From positions 1 to 64,000 of the forward strand of contig JAITLV010000268.1 of the NCBI GenBank assembly GCA_031277685.1: DNA of 64,000 nucleotides, read 5' to 3'. The stretch is from Sphingobacterium sp. Lineage in GTDB: Bacteria > Bacteroidota > Bacteroidia > Sphingobacteriales > Sphingobacteriaceae. The position numbers and the translations under genes are program-made. This document shows positions 10,083 to 18,862 of this stretch, piece by piece. Position 1 is the first letter of the stretch; every line of letters starts with the position of its first letter. Below the pieces are notes generated by a model, which worked only from the letters and a program-made list of their open reading frames with translations, was not told the origin of the DNA and made no database searches.

Positions 10083-10296
10083 AATTAGCGAACTGGTTGT
10101 GTTGGACTAAATCAATCACTTTTGGCTTTATCTCCAAAAATAACTGGCACACTTGCTTTCATCGGTGCAACATAAATTGATGTTTTACACTGACTGTACT
10201 AATGAGCCTTAGGATCCAACGACTTAACATCGTTGGCCAAACAACGCTATAGATGGAGAAAATGCGAGGTGACACTTTGCTTGGTAACACAAATTT

Positions 10297-11223
10297 CTAG
10301 TAGCCTTTTTCTAAGGAAACTTCATTTAATAAAGGTAGTCCTTCCTTCATTCGTCGATAGTTATCCACCACTTGTATAACCGAAGAACCAATGTTTGTCC
10401 TACTCGCAACATGGGGACTTATAAAAATAGAAGCACATTCCCAGAATGGATGATCTTGCGATAAGGGCTCCTGATGAAATACATCAAGGTAAGCACCGGC
10501 AATCTGTCCTTTATCAATAGCTTCCAATAAGTCATCTTCCACGAGATGATCCCCCCTACCAACGTTAATTAGCACAGTTCCCCTCGGACACTGATTGAAA
10601 AGCCTACGATTTAAAATTCCGCTAGTCGCATCGGTTAATGGCAAAACATTAATAATAAAATCTGTATTCTCAACCGCCGCGTATAGCCCGTCCATCCCAG
10701 TGAAAGAACTTAGCCCGTCCATCTTTTTATCAGAATTGGACCATCCGTTTACATTAAAACCCAATTGAATTAATCCCTCTGTCACATGACTACCTATTTC
10801 ACCTAATCCTAAAATTGTCAGACGGGTTTGACCGATGGATCGATATACAAGGGGCTGCCAATGCGCAGTCTCCTTATGTGCTGTATAAGCTGAAAAATTC
10901 TTCATCGAATGCAGTAAACATGTCAATACATGTTCAAACATATCGCTTTTCAGCATAGGGTCTATAATCCGGCATGTATGGATATGTGGAGGTATAGTCC
11001 CAGGTAATAAATGGTCTATTCCGGCACCTCCAGATTGGATAACTTTTAAATTGGGAAAATGGGTATGATAACCCCGGGTAGGTTTCCAACAAAGGGCAAA
11101 TTCAACCTCGTTATAATTTTCGATTTCAGGATAGATCTCAACCTTTATTTCAGGTAAGTGCTTATTAATTTCGGACTTCCACTCTTCAGCTCGAACACTA
11201 TTCAATATCAATGCAATACTCAT
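10297..11223 (-). CDS. D-2-hydroxyacid dehydrogenase (GhrA-like)
   Basis: The 308-residue product has the NAD(P)-binding GLGEIG motif at residues 139-144 and the catalytic set of the D-isomer family: Arg in I-N-V-G-R-G-D, Glu in F-H-Q-E-P-L, and His in I-S-P-H-V-A-S. Length and the W-x-P-L segment are like the glyoxylate/hydroxypyruvate reductase A branch, so it probably reduces glyoxylate, hydroxypyruvate or a related 2-oxo acid in the cytoplasm. The substrate cannot be fixed from sequence alone. It stands alone, convergent with the AraC gene at 9072. Confidence 0.9.
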   Translation of the reverse strand: MSIALILNSVRAEEWKSEINKHLPEIKVEIYPEIENYNEVEFALCWKPTRGYHTHFPNLKVIQSGGAGIDHLLPGTIPPHIHTCRIIDPMLKSDMFEHVLTCLLHSMKNFSAYTAHKETAHWQPLVYRSIGQTRLTILGLGEIGSHVTEGLIQLGFNVNGWSNSDKKMDGLSSFTGMDGLYAAVENTDFIINVLPLTDATSGILNRRLFNQCPRGTVLINVGRGDHLVEDDLLEAIDKGQIAGAYLDVFHQEPLSQDHPFWECASIFISPHVASRTNIGSSVIQVVDNYRRMKEGLPLLNEVSLEKGY

Positions 11224-11439
11224 ACTTCTTTCCTTTATACGAAAATAACATTTATATGAAGAACGGCAATGGACTTACCCTAAGTACTTCCTAATAACTA
11301 CATCCAAAATCTATTTGATCGTATTTTTATAGTAGCTTCCAAATAGACTTTGATTATCAGATGATATTTTTTTCGATAATTTAGTGTCATAAAGAATCAC
11401 CCAACAGACTTTCAAATCTTAAAGAGCACAAAGAAACCA

Positions 11440-11835
11440 TTGGCGAACATAAAAAGGATACTGCAATTGACACCACTATCCTTATTATTGATAAGTTGTT
11501 ATACATTAAATAAAAAGACAGATTTTTTGAGAGGCAAAATAGCGAAGATCGTTTGGGATAAAGATGCAATTATTGGTGTTTCAATCATTGGAAAAAATGA
11601 CAATGACACAATTTCTTTAAACGGCCTGAAAGGTTAATATTGGGTAGCTCTCATTGATATTATTTGCGATGTAAAACTAGAAACGTTAAGAGATCCACTC
11701 CTTTTCAATAAAAAGCAAAAGTCACTAGCTGAATATTTTACCCACAGCTATTTTTCAGCAATATACTTTCATAAAACACCCAAGAAACTATCCTTAATTA
11801 CTCACACTAAATCTGTCAAATTATATGTAGTTTAG
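11440..11835 (+). pseudogene. Small lipoprotein gene interrupted by an in-frame TAA
   Basis: From a TTG at 11440 the frame encodes a signal with a lipobox (L-L-L-I-S-C near residue 20) and about 65 codons, then hits TAA at 11635-11637. The same frame then stays open for 65 more codons to a TAG at 11833-11835, encoding a protein-like stretch (YWVALIDIICDVKLE and on). A long opening directly after the stop in such AT-rich DNA, plus the missing ATG, suggests a decayed gene of about 130 codons. A short functional 65-residue lipoprotein is the alternative. Confidence 0.55.
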
Positions 11836-11911
11836 CATGACATAAAAATCCTGTTTTAGGGTAGCACAAATATTTTCACAACTTTATTAACCAGTAAAAA
11901 AGAAGAACTCA

Positions 11912-12844
11912 ATGAATACAATTAAGCATGCTATTCCAGCACCGTTAACTACATTCAAAAAACTCATAACTAGGCGATTTTTTTGTATGAATTTTGCACT
12001 GATATTCTCTCTTTTTATAAATCAACAATTATTTGCAATTCCGACAACTATTACCACTAAGAATGTAACGTTTAGCAGTGTTGGAATATCTCTTTCAGGA
12101 ACAATTATCAAGCCCAAAAACACTTCTGCAGCTGTAGTAATTGTGCATGGCTCCGGGCAAGAAAAAAGAATGATGGAATTCGCAACACTTTTGGCCAACA
12201 ATGGCATTGCTGTTTTAACTTATGACAAACGTGGTGTAGGAGAATCCGGGGGGCTTTATGCGGGACCAGAAGTAGGAACCAATAATGTCGATTCTTTAAA
12301 TCTTAATCTGTTGTCTTTAGATGCGAGCGCTGCCGTGGATGCGTTATCTAAGAATTTACAAAATAGTCAAATACCAATCGGTTTGATCGGTGGTAGCCAG
12401 GCCGGGTGGATAATTCCTTTGGCTGCAAAAAAAAATAAGAAAATCAAGTTTATGACAATATTCAGTGGCGCATTGATTACAGTTAAACAACAACTTCGTT
12501 TTCAGTTTTACACCAATGGAAATGCTAGTTTTTGGGATACACATACAGAAGAAGATGCCCGTAAACACACAATGACCGATCCAGATAGATATGAATTTAT
12601 AGACACTGATCCCCGTGATGTTCTCGCTCAATTATCAATTCCAGGATTGTGGATTTTTGGAGGAAAAGATATACAGGTACCTGTTAACCTTTCCATTGAA
12701 CAGCTAAATGTATTAAAGTCCAATGGCAAAAACTATGTATATAAATTGTACCCAGCCCTAGGGCACAATACTGCTTTTTCAGACACGAATGCCCCGGTTG
12801 AATATGCCATCAAATGGATAAAAAACAGTCAATCTACTCAGTAA
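11912..12844 (+). CDS. Secreted alpha/beta hydrolase
   Basis: 310 residues. An internal ATG at 11987 (residue 26) gives a shorter, cleaner signal peptide ending near F-A-I-P and may be the true start. The fold is alpha/beta hydrolase: oxyanion-hole V-H-G-S-G near residue 80, nucleophile G-G-S-Q-A-G with Ser at about 162, acid in F-G-G-K-D, and His in L-G-H-N. It resembles the dienelactone-hydrolase/acyl-esterase group of secreted Bacteroidota hydrolases; the substrate is unknown. The stop codon lies within the first of two hairpins, so the gene is a single unit. Confidence 0.88.
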   Translation: MNTIKHAIPAPLTTFKKLITRRFFCMNFALIFSLFINQQLFAIPTTITTKNVTFSSVGISLSGTIIKPKNTSAAVVIVHGSGQEKRMMEFATLLANNGIAVLTYDKRGVGESGGLYAGPEVGTNNVDSLNLNLLSLDASAAVDALSKNLQNSQIPIGLIGGSQAGWIIPLAAKKNKKIKFMTIFSGALITVKQQLRFQFYTNGNASFWDTHTEEDARKHTMTDPDRYEFIDTDPRDVLAQLSIPGLWIFGGKDIQVPVNLSIEQLNVLKSNGKNYVYKLYPALGHNTAFSDTNAPVEYAIKWIKNSQSTQ

Positions 12845-12870
12845 AGTCAGTTTTTATCAAAACTGACTTT
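12843..12870 (+). terminator. Terminator hairpin overlapping the stop codon
   Basis: Perfect 12-bp stem AAAGTCAGTTTT / AAAACTGACTTT with loop TATC. The first bases belong to the TAA of the hydrolase gene. The right arm ends in TTT, but there is no long T run. Confidence 0.6.
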
Positions 12871-12894
12871 AGTAGAATCTCATAAAGTACTATG

Positions 12895-12936
12895 AACATT
12901 CAAAAGCCACATCTTTCGATGTGGCTTTTGAATGTT
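12895..12936. terminator. 19-bp perfect hairpin of the GCCACATC family
   Basis: Arms 12895-12913 and 12918-12936 pair without mismatch around a TTTC loop and carry the shared AAAAGCCACATC / GATGTGGCTTTT core. The stem can end transcripts on either strand. The rest of the gap to 13158 (about 220 bp) shows nothing else I can support. Confidence 0.65.
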
Positions 12937-13158
12937 ATACTTGTTTGTTTGCAATGGTCGACCATAAGATCTGTCCTTGTAAAACATTCATACGAGACCA
13001 TAGCCCCTCACATTTTTTCTCAACTATTTAACCTCAAGTTTCAATCTAATATGATCTTACGGTGTATGTCATATTTTCCACCAAACAGCACGAAAAATTA
13101 CCATTATTTCGTGAAAATAAATAACTTTAATGATTAACTTTAATACAAATCTAAAGGC

Positions 13159-14472
13159 ATGAACCATCAAAATTTTATGAGCGCTATTGATGAGAGTATC
13201 TCTGAGGGCGTTAAGAGAGGTATACTTCATTTAACCCAAGAAGGTAATCTAACAACCGACAATCTCATCCGAATCAATGACTCAGAATTAGTAAATTTCA
13301 CTTCATGTAGCTATCTCGGGCTTGAACATGACGAACGTTTAAAGCACGCGGCAATAGCTGCTGTACAAAAATATGGTGTACAGTTTTCCGAATCAAGAGC
13401 ATATGTTTCTATCGATTTGTATAGGGAATTGGAAGATCTAATGAGCAAAATTTTTGAGGCCCCTACCATTATTGCGCCTACGACAACACTCGCCCATCTG
13501 TCTGCCATACCTGTAATTTTGGATTCCGGAGATGCTGTCATTGCAGATCAACAGCTTCATAATTCAGTATTAAGTGGTATCAATGTATTTCGGGCTAATT
13601 GGCCGATTCATTTTGAAGTTCTTCGCCATAACCGTTCAGATCTCTTGAAAGAACGTATTGAAACACTCCAAGCAACCCACAAGCGTGTCTGGTATTTTGC
13701 AGACGGTGTTTATTCTATGTTTGGAGATCGCTGTCCAGCAGATGAAATCTTTAATTTACTGAATACCTACCCGTCATTCCATACGTATATTGACGACGCA
13801 CACAGTATGAGTATATTGGGAAAAAACGGGAAAGGATACATACTGAGCAACCATACGATACACGATAGAATGATTGTTGCCTCTTCAATGGCTAAAGCAT
13901 TCGCTACAGGCGGAGGTATTTTGGTTTTTCCAAATAAAGAAATTGCTAGAAGGGTTCGTGCCTGTGGAGCACCGTTCAACTCTTCCGGCCCATTACAACC
14001 AGCAACACTAGGTGCCGCAGTAGCTTCTGCAAAGATACATCTAACAGACGAAATCTATCAGCTACAAACAGAACTGGTAAATAGAATAAAATATGCAAGT
14101 TCATTATTTAAAAAAACCTCTTTACCGCTAATTTCGAATTTCGATTCGGGTATATTCTTTGTAGGTACATCAAGGGCTGAGCTCGCCTACATTATTATGG
14201 AAAAGATGATAAAGCGTGGCTTTCTATTAAATATTGGGGTATTTCCAGCTGTTTCCAAAAATCATTCAGGAATAAGATTTACGATAACGGTATTGCAATC
14301 CTACGATCAGATAGCAAACATGATAACTACCCTAAATGAAGTTTTCTTCGAAACACTACGAGAGCATACATATACAGTGGATCAGATCTATAATGCTTTT
14401 AAGGTTGTCGCCTTATTAGAGGAGCGGCCAGCTGGCGAGTTCTCAAACGAACATCAGGCCCAAAGAAATTAA
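13159..14472 (+). CDS. Alpha-oxoamine synthase family PLP enzyme (KBL/SPT/CqsA-like)
   Basis: A 437-residue fold-type I PLP enzyme of the alpha-oxoamine synthase family, which condenses an amino acid with an acyl-CoA and releases CO2. Visible family residues: N-x-x-S-x-L-G-L near residue 55, His134 (Q-Q-L-H-N-S) expected to stack on PLP, DGVYSMFGD at 182-190, D-D-A-H-S at 212-216, and Lys246 (S-S-M-A-K-A) as the PLP lysine. It differs clearly from housekeeping KBL, BioF and Sphingobacterium serine palmitoyltransferase in these motifs and has an extra C-terminal tail of about 30 residues. No tdh, bio or sphingolipid gene is adjacent. It stands between terminators as a single gene, so the substrate is open. 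Confidence 0.85.
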   Translation: MNHQNFMSAIDESISEGVKRGILHLTQEGNLTTDNLIRINDSELVNFTSCSYLGLEHDERLKHAAIAAVQKYGVQFSESRAYVSIDLYRELEDLMSKIFEAPTIIAPTTTLAHLSAIPVILDSGDAVIADQQLHNSVLSGINVFRANWPIHFEVLRHNRSDLLKERIETLQATHKRVWYFADGVYSMFGDRCPADEIFNLLNTYPSFHTYIDDAHSMSILGKNGKGYILSNHTIHDRMIVASSMAKAFATGGGILVFPNKEIARRVRACGAPFNSSGPLQPATLGAAVASAKIHLTDEIYQLQTELVNRIKYASSLFKKTSLPLISNFDSGIFFVGTSRAELAYIIMEKMIKRGFLLNIGVFPAVSKNHSGIRFTITVLQSYDQIANMITTLNEVFFETLREHTYTVDQIYNAFKVVALLEERPAGEFSNEHQAQRN

Positions 14473-14500
14473 AAAATACGGTAAATTTCCTTATCATCTA

Positions 14501-14542
14501 AAAATAAGAGCGGGTATCACCATTGATGCCCACTCTTATTTT
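14501..14542 (+). terminator. Terminator hairpin
   Basis: Eighteen-base arms AAAATAAGAG... / ...CTCTTATTTT pair with one C/A mismatch and one G/T pair around ACCATT. The hairpin lies 28 bp after the alpha-oxoamine synthase stop and ends in a TTTT run. Confidence 0.75.
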
Positions 14543-14637
14543 CTAAAAATTGTTCAAACCTTCAGGTACAAGCGCTATTTCTTGATCTTCTAAATCAAAA
14601 AAAAACAATAAATTTCGGAGAAAATTTGATGCTATGA

Positions 14638-15300
14638 TTAAGAAGGCTTCTCAACAGAGTCATATGCCCATCCCAATATATTTTTGATAGAATCTTTGAT
14701 TCTGTCCATGCCTTCTGCAGTAGAAATATCGATCTCACAAACGGTACTTTTTGTGTGTGCCGAGTGAAGAACAAGATAATAGATACCCGCAACAAGGATA
14801 CTCACAACCCCTCTCAGATCAAGATCCTTTCCTTGAAGTTCTTTATCTGCGAAAGCAAAGAATAGGGCACTCATCTTTTCCCGTTCCTGCGCTATTTCAG
14901 ACATAATTAAAGATTCTTCACAGATCTGCCAGGCTAAGACTTTTTGCATTTCAACGTTTTTCTGAAATTCTTCAAATTGATTCATCAATAGGGATTCTAA
15001 AAAGCCTCTTGATCCTGCCGTGGGGGTATTCCCAAAATATTCAACAGCATTAATGGTCGCAGAAACCCAGTAATCTTTCCCTTTTATATACGTTTCAACC
15101 AACTTGTCCAAGGTTCCGAAGTATAAATAAATTAGCTTCCGGTCTACACCTGCCTCCTTTGAAATATTACCTACAGTAAGCCCAGGATAACCTTTCTGTT
15201 CAAGAACTCTACCAACTGCGGCGATCAACTTACCCATGGTTCGTTCTTTATTATTTTTTTCTCCCTGATATGTTTTTCTCGACTGTTGTTTATTGGTCAT
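14638..15300 (-). CDS. TetR/AcrR-family transcriptional regulator
   Basis: 220 residues. About residues 20-65 form the TetR DNA-binding domain (L-I-A-A-V-G-R-V-L...LTVGNISKEAGVDRKLIYLYFGTLDKLV). The remaining helical part is the ligand/dimer domain, with no recognisable specificity. It is preceded by a very Lys/Arg-rich tail of about 20 residues. Neighbours are a terminator of the alpha-oxoamine synthase on one side and the DoxX-like unit on the other, so its target is unclear. Such regulators usually repress themselves and an adjacent gene. Confidence 0.9.
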   Translation of the reverse strand: MTNKQQSRKTYQGEKNNKERTMGKLIAAVGRVLEQKGYPGLTVGNISKEAGVDRKLIYLYFGTLDKLVETYIKGKDYWVSATINAVEYFGNTPTAGSRGFLESLLMNQFEEFQKNVEMQKVLAWQICEESLIMSEIAQEREKMSALFFAFADKELQGKDLDLRGVVSILVAGIYYLVLHSAHTKSTVCEIDISTAEGMDRIKDSIKNILGWAYDSVEKPS

Positions 15301-15434
15301 AATATTGAATTAAACCCAAAAGTTCATGGATTAAAATCAAATATAGAAAAAAATTATCTTTGCGTATATTTATTTTAAAGAGAGAGCAGCTATTAAGAGG
15401 AAAAAACATTTTTTTCTACTTTCGATGACTTTAA

Positions 15435-15620
15435 TTAGAGTTCTAATGCTGCGAAATGATAGTCTAAAATAATACCGTTCTCGCTGCGTTCTTTCAGATG
15501 ATTTAGTTTAGAATGGGTTGACATAATCATCCTAGCAGAATATGAATTGGCATTATTTTGTTTTTGGGCAGCGACAGATAATGACAGTGCTACTGCCGAA
15601 ATAATGATCAGATATTTCAC
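15435..15620 (-). CDS. Small secreted protein, GTG start
   Basis: 61 residues, read from a GTG only 4 bp after the DoxX-like stop. The first 18 residues look like a signal peptide (K-Y-L-I-I-I-S-A...A-A-Q), leaving a mature peptide of about 43 residues rich in Asn, Ser, His and Glu. I recognise no family. The tight spacing argues that it is translated with the membrane protein before it. Confidence 0.5.
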   Translation of the reverse strand: MKYLIIISAVALSLSVAAQKQNNANSYSARMIMSTHSKLNHLKERSENGIILDYHFAALEL

Positions 15621-15624
15621 CGCG

Positions 15625-15978
15625 TTAGGATATTTGTTTCAAAGGATGCTGTAAATAGATGATAAGAAGGTTCAACAAAAGAAATGGAATTTCTATACCC
15701 ACTCCTTTTAAGTTTTTATCCAGTAAATGGAAGCAAATAATCAATAAAATCCCTGCAGCCATCAAAAAATTTCCCCACATAAATGTTTTAGGAAATAGGA
15801 TTAACAATGCTGCCAGCATTGTAATAAGCCCATTTATGGCTAAACCAGTTTTGGTCAAGCCCCATTTACCAAACATTTCCATCATTTCGGTTTTGCCAGA
15901 AAACATGGCGTATCCCTGCTTTAAGCCCATAAAGACCGCTCCCAGGATTAAAATTGAATTAATAATTTTCAGAATCAT
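15625..15978 (-). CDS. DoxX-like small membrane protein
   Basis: 117 residues with four hydrophobic segments (about residues 3-20, 45-62, 65-83 and 95-111) and the G-x-x-K...MFGKWGL region typical of the DoxX_2/DoxX-like family. Members sit in the inner membrane and are often linked to thiosulfate or oxidative-stress chemistry, but this small type has no proven reaction. It forms a two-gene unit with the small secreted protein downstream. Confidence 0.8.
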   Translation of the reverse strand: MILKIINSILILGAVFMGLKQGYAMFSGKTEMMEMFGKWGLTKTGLAINGLITMLAALLILFPKTFMWGNFLMAAGILLIICFHLLDKNLKGVGIEIPFLLLNLLIIYLQHPLKQIS

Positions 15979-16033
15979 ATAATCTTCCTATTTAGGTATA
16001 AAAGCAAAGGAGGGTAATCTTATCCGCTATAAA

Positions 16034-16066
16034 ACAAAGGCAAATCATTCAAAGATTTGCCTTTGT
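16034..16066 (-). terminator. Terminator of the SDR gene
   Basis: Perfect 13-bp stem ACAAAGGCAAATC / GATTTGCCTTTGT with a 7-base loop, 12 bp past the SDR stop on the minus strand and followed there by TTTTAT. It separates the SDR from the DoxX-like gene. Confidence 0.8.
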
Positions 16067-16077
16067 GACACTTTTTA

Positions 16078-16833
16078 TTATCGCGTGGTATAACCACCAT
16101 TTGCAAAAATAGTCTGTCCTGTGACCCACCAGCCATCAGTTACCAAAAACTCAACAAGCGGAGCAATATCTTTGATATCCGTCAGGCCTCCCAATGCAGA
16201 TGCCTGCTTATGGTAAGCCACTGCATCTTCTGATTCCTGTCCGTAGAAGAAAGGCGTATCCATCGGCCCGGGAGCAACTGCAGTCACTGAGATACCCCGA
16301 GGTCCAAATTCTTTGGAAGCTGCCCTTGTAAAATGCTCAACTGGTGCTTTAGCTCCAGCATAAGTTGAATAAAGTCCGGTGTATGCCGCAAGTAAAGAAG
16401 TAACGATTGTATTTATTTTCCCATTGTCGTTCAACCTTTTACCTGCTTCCTGAATAAAGAAATAGGCTACTTTTGCATTAATATCGCTCATGCTATCGTA
16501 TTCCTCCTCTGTGGTGTCTGCAAAAGGTTTCTTCAAAACTTTTCCAACAGTATTGATTGCAATATCAACACCTCCAAACCGTTCAATTGCTGCATCAAAA
16601 AGTTTAGTTATATTTTTAACATCAGTCAGATCTGCTTGAAATAAAAATGCTTCACCTCCCATATTCTCGATATTAGCCAAGGTTTTTTCGGCATCTGCTT
16701 TTGTACTATCGCTATTATAATGAACAACGATTTTTGCACCTTTCGCCGCCAAATTGTGGCTCAATAAACCACCTAAGTTTTTTGCTCCAGCTGCAATTAA
16801 AACTACTTTTCCGTTTAAATCATTTCTTGCCAT
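16078..16833 (-). CDS. Short-chain dehydrogenase/reductase with divergent glycine motif
   Basis: 251 residues with a Rossmann fold. The nucleotide motif is G-A-K-N-L-G-G (residues 16-22) rather than the usual T-G-x-x-x-G-I-G. The N-N-A-G site reads I-N-T-V-G (93-97). The catalytic Ser146, Tyr158 and Lys162 (Y-A-G-A-K) are present, so it should be an active NAD(P)H oxidoreductase. The G-A-K-N-L-G-G form occurs in a subgroup of SDRs close to 3-oxoacyl-ACP-reductase-like proteins. Substrate unknown. A short AraC gene lies 84 bp upstream on the same strand and may control it. Confidence 0.88.
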   Translation of the reverse strand: MARNDLNGKVVLIAAGAKNLGGLLSHNLAAKGAKIVVHYNSDSTKADAEKTLANIENMGGEAFLFQADLTDVKNITKLFDAAIERFGGVDIAINTVGKVLKKPFADTTEEEYDSMSDINAKVAYFFIQEAGKRLNDNGKINTIVTSLLAAYTGLYSTYAGAKAPVEHFTRAASKEFGPRGISVTAVAPGPMDTPFFYGQESEDAVAYHKQASALGGLTDIKDIAPLVEFLVTDGWWVTGQTIFANGGYTTR

Positions 16834-16917
16834 TGTCTTTATATTTAATGTTTTACAATTGTTATTACAAAAGTGCCTATCCCATTTAAATATTTTATGG
16901 TGAACTTTTCGGAATTT

Positions 16918-17292
16918 TTATACTAAATGTACTTTCCTGTACCTGCCCGGTGTTTGGCCAACAAATTTCTTGAAGAACTTGGAAAAGTTTGAAGGGTCAT
17001 AGGTGAGTATGATAGCTATTTCAGCAATAGACTTATCTGAGTCAGAAAGGAGCTTCTTTGCTTCAGCGATAATTCTAAGGTCATAAAAATAACAAGGATG
17101 ATTTCCCGTTTCTTTTTGTATGGTATCCGTCAGATGCGTATGGGAAAGAAAAAGATGATCAGCGATTTCATTTATTTCCATAAACTCCATCACTCTTCCG
17201 GAAACAACATCATCAATATGCTGATCTAAAAATTTAAAGTAGCGTTCGGTAATTTCTCTACTTCTTTTAAGGATCTCCTGGTTTTCTTTCAT
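16918..17292 (-). CDS. Single-domain AraC-type regulator
   Basis: 124 residues, almost entirely the AraC double HTH (E-I-A-D-H-L-F-L-S-H-T-H-L-T in the first helix pair; S-I-A-E-I-A-I...DPSNFSKFFKKFVGQTPGRYR in the second). There is no room for an N-terminal ligand domain. The product must therefore act by its level or with a partner. It is upstream of and codirectional with the SDR at 16078. Confidence 0.88.
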   Translation of the reverse strand: MKENQEILKRSREITERYFKFLDQHIDDVVSGRVMEFMEINEIADHLFLSHTHLTDTIQKETGNHPCYFYDLRIIAEAKKLLSDSDKSIAEIAIILTYDPSNFSKFFKKFVGQTPGRYRKVHLV

Positions 17293-17704
17293 CGATTTTT
17301 TTTAAAAATTTGCTCGACTCTTTCCATATAATGACAACAATTTACGAAAAATGTATGGTTAAATTTTGTTCTTTGATCTTTTAGATAACACTAGCTATGC
17401 TAAAATTAAATCAAATAGCTTATACAATAAGTAAATGATAACCATTGGCACTAATAGCGAAAATGATGAGAAATCTTTACCTTATGATTCATCTGAAGCC
17501 ATAATCCTTACTTTCAACTATATTTTTTAATGAATTTTTCCAGAAAAAATCAAAATATGTCAGTCTAACTGCGGTAACAGGTTTGAGCAAGGTTACCTAG
17601 GACCTAACAATCTTCACATTCTCCAATGCTTTTAATATTTTTTCTCATTTAGGAAATTATGTAGTGTATCTGGCTTTTGGGTTATGAATTATGGGGGCGT
17701 TGCA
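17293..17704. other. Intergenic region, 412 bp
   Basis: No reading frame or strong hairpin seen. It should hold the promoter of the minus-strand AraC gene near its left end, but no TAnnTTTG match stood out. Confidence 0.5.
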
Positions 17705-18541
17705 CTATGCCATCACCGAAACCATATGTAATACGCGATGGGCCAATTTCTCATCACCACTGATCTGAACCTTATCAATGACAGCGTCAGGAGTCCAGCT
17801 CTTTGAAAACAATTTCCATGCGGTATCAGGATCAATTAGGACAGTCGCATCAGCATGATCTACGGACTCCTTATTTAGGACCCAATTTGCTGCGGATTTA
17901 ACAATATTCCATTGGCCACCGATTGGAGTTGTGATAATCAGTGACACTGTTGTGCCCGTCACAGCTTCTTCCTTATGAAAAGTAAATGGGAGTGCGTACA
18001 TCAAAATATCTATAAATGGGTAATAGAGATCTCTTGTCATAATTCCAGGTTTGCCTACTGCATCACGAATTTGCTGCTGGTGTAAAAACTTCTCAGTGTA
18101 TTCACGTGCAATATGAAACCTGTTGGCAGATCGTTCCTGCCCTGCCCATGCGACCGAAAGCAGTGCATCTTCAAATGGATCAAGAGTCTGGAGATAGCTG
18201 GTGTATTGCCCTCCGGTTGTATCGAGAAGTTCAATTAGCACCTGTGGGCTTAAGCGTCTGGCAGCATTGGTCCAAGTCATATTGAGATTATTCAGAAAAG
18301 AAACCAGATCTCCATAGGAACTGATATTATCAGCGCTCTCCCCAAAATAACCGTCCCTTGTAATGGATAAGCCTCTCAGATTCCCATCGAGAAGATGGGC
18401 AGCAACATCTTTCACTTTCCACAATTTAGCCACTGTCTGTGTATTCCATTCCACTACAGTTAAAGATTTTAACAGCTCAATCAGTTTTCTATCCAAGACG
18501 GCGAACAGATCCAGTGTAGGTACAAGAATTTTATTTTCCAT
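17705..18541 (-). CDS. Maleylpyruvate-isomerase/DinB-like protein
   Basis: The frame extends to a TTG at 18562, but the ATG at 18541 (residue 8 of that frame) gives the usual family start. About 278 residues. The first 130 or so resemble the mycothiol-dependent maleylpyruvate isomerase/DinB four-helix domain (W-N-T-Q-T...W-K-V-K-D-V-A-A-H-L-L-D-G), including the helix-2 His expected at the metal site. The C-terminal part is SCP2-like. Bacteroidota lack mycothiol, so the reaction here is unknown. Confidence 0.75.
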   Translation of the reverse strand: MENKILVPTLDLFAVLDRKLIELLKSLTVVEWNTQTVAKLWKVKDVAAHLLDGNLRGLSITRDGYFGESADNISSYGDLVSFLNNLNMTWTNAARRLSPQVLIELLDTTGGQYTSYLQTLDPFEDALLSVAWAGQERSANRFHIAREYTEKFLHQQQIRDAVGKPGIMTRDLYYPFIDILMYALPFTFHKEEAVTGTTVSLIITTPIGGQWNIVKSAANWVLNKESVDHADATVLIDPDTAWKLFSKSWTPDAVIDKVQISGDEKLAHRVLHMVSVMA

Positions 18542-18862
18542 TATTATAAAACAAAAATCCAAAGCTTACATGTGTTTTTAATTTTCAAAACCCTAGTGCT
18601 GCTTATAATTTACTGTAAATAAATATAATAAATATATTCATTTTTGAGATCATTTAATCATTAGATACATTAACAATAGTAACATGACAACAAATTATGT
18701 TACTGTATCTACATTAAACTCAGACGAACTAAAAAAGTTACAAAACAATTTACAGATCTAATTTATCAATCGATTGACTAAACTATTTAAAACTTATTTG
18801 TAATTTTTTTTCACATTTTAAACAGCGGCCTTCTATATTCACAATACACAATATAAACCATT
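18542..18862. other. Intergenic region, 321 bp
   Basis: AT-rich divergent gap between the DinB-like gene and the zinc protease gene. It should contain both promoters. I found no exact TAnnTTTG box and no strong inverted repeat. Confidence 0.5.

Noticed and set aside
12892..13137. 81-codon plus-strand frame after the hydrolase
   Set aside because: Its start lies in the 19-bp terminator hairpin and the protein looks random.
15339..15371. AAATATA / TATATTT repeat upstream of tetR as a TetR operator
   Set aside because: Low-complexity AT arms with a 19-bp spacer are expected by chance here.
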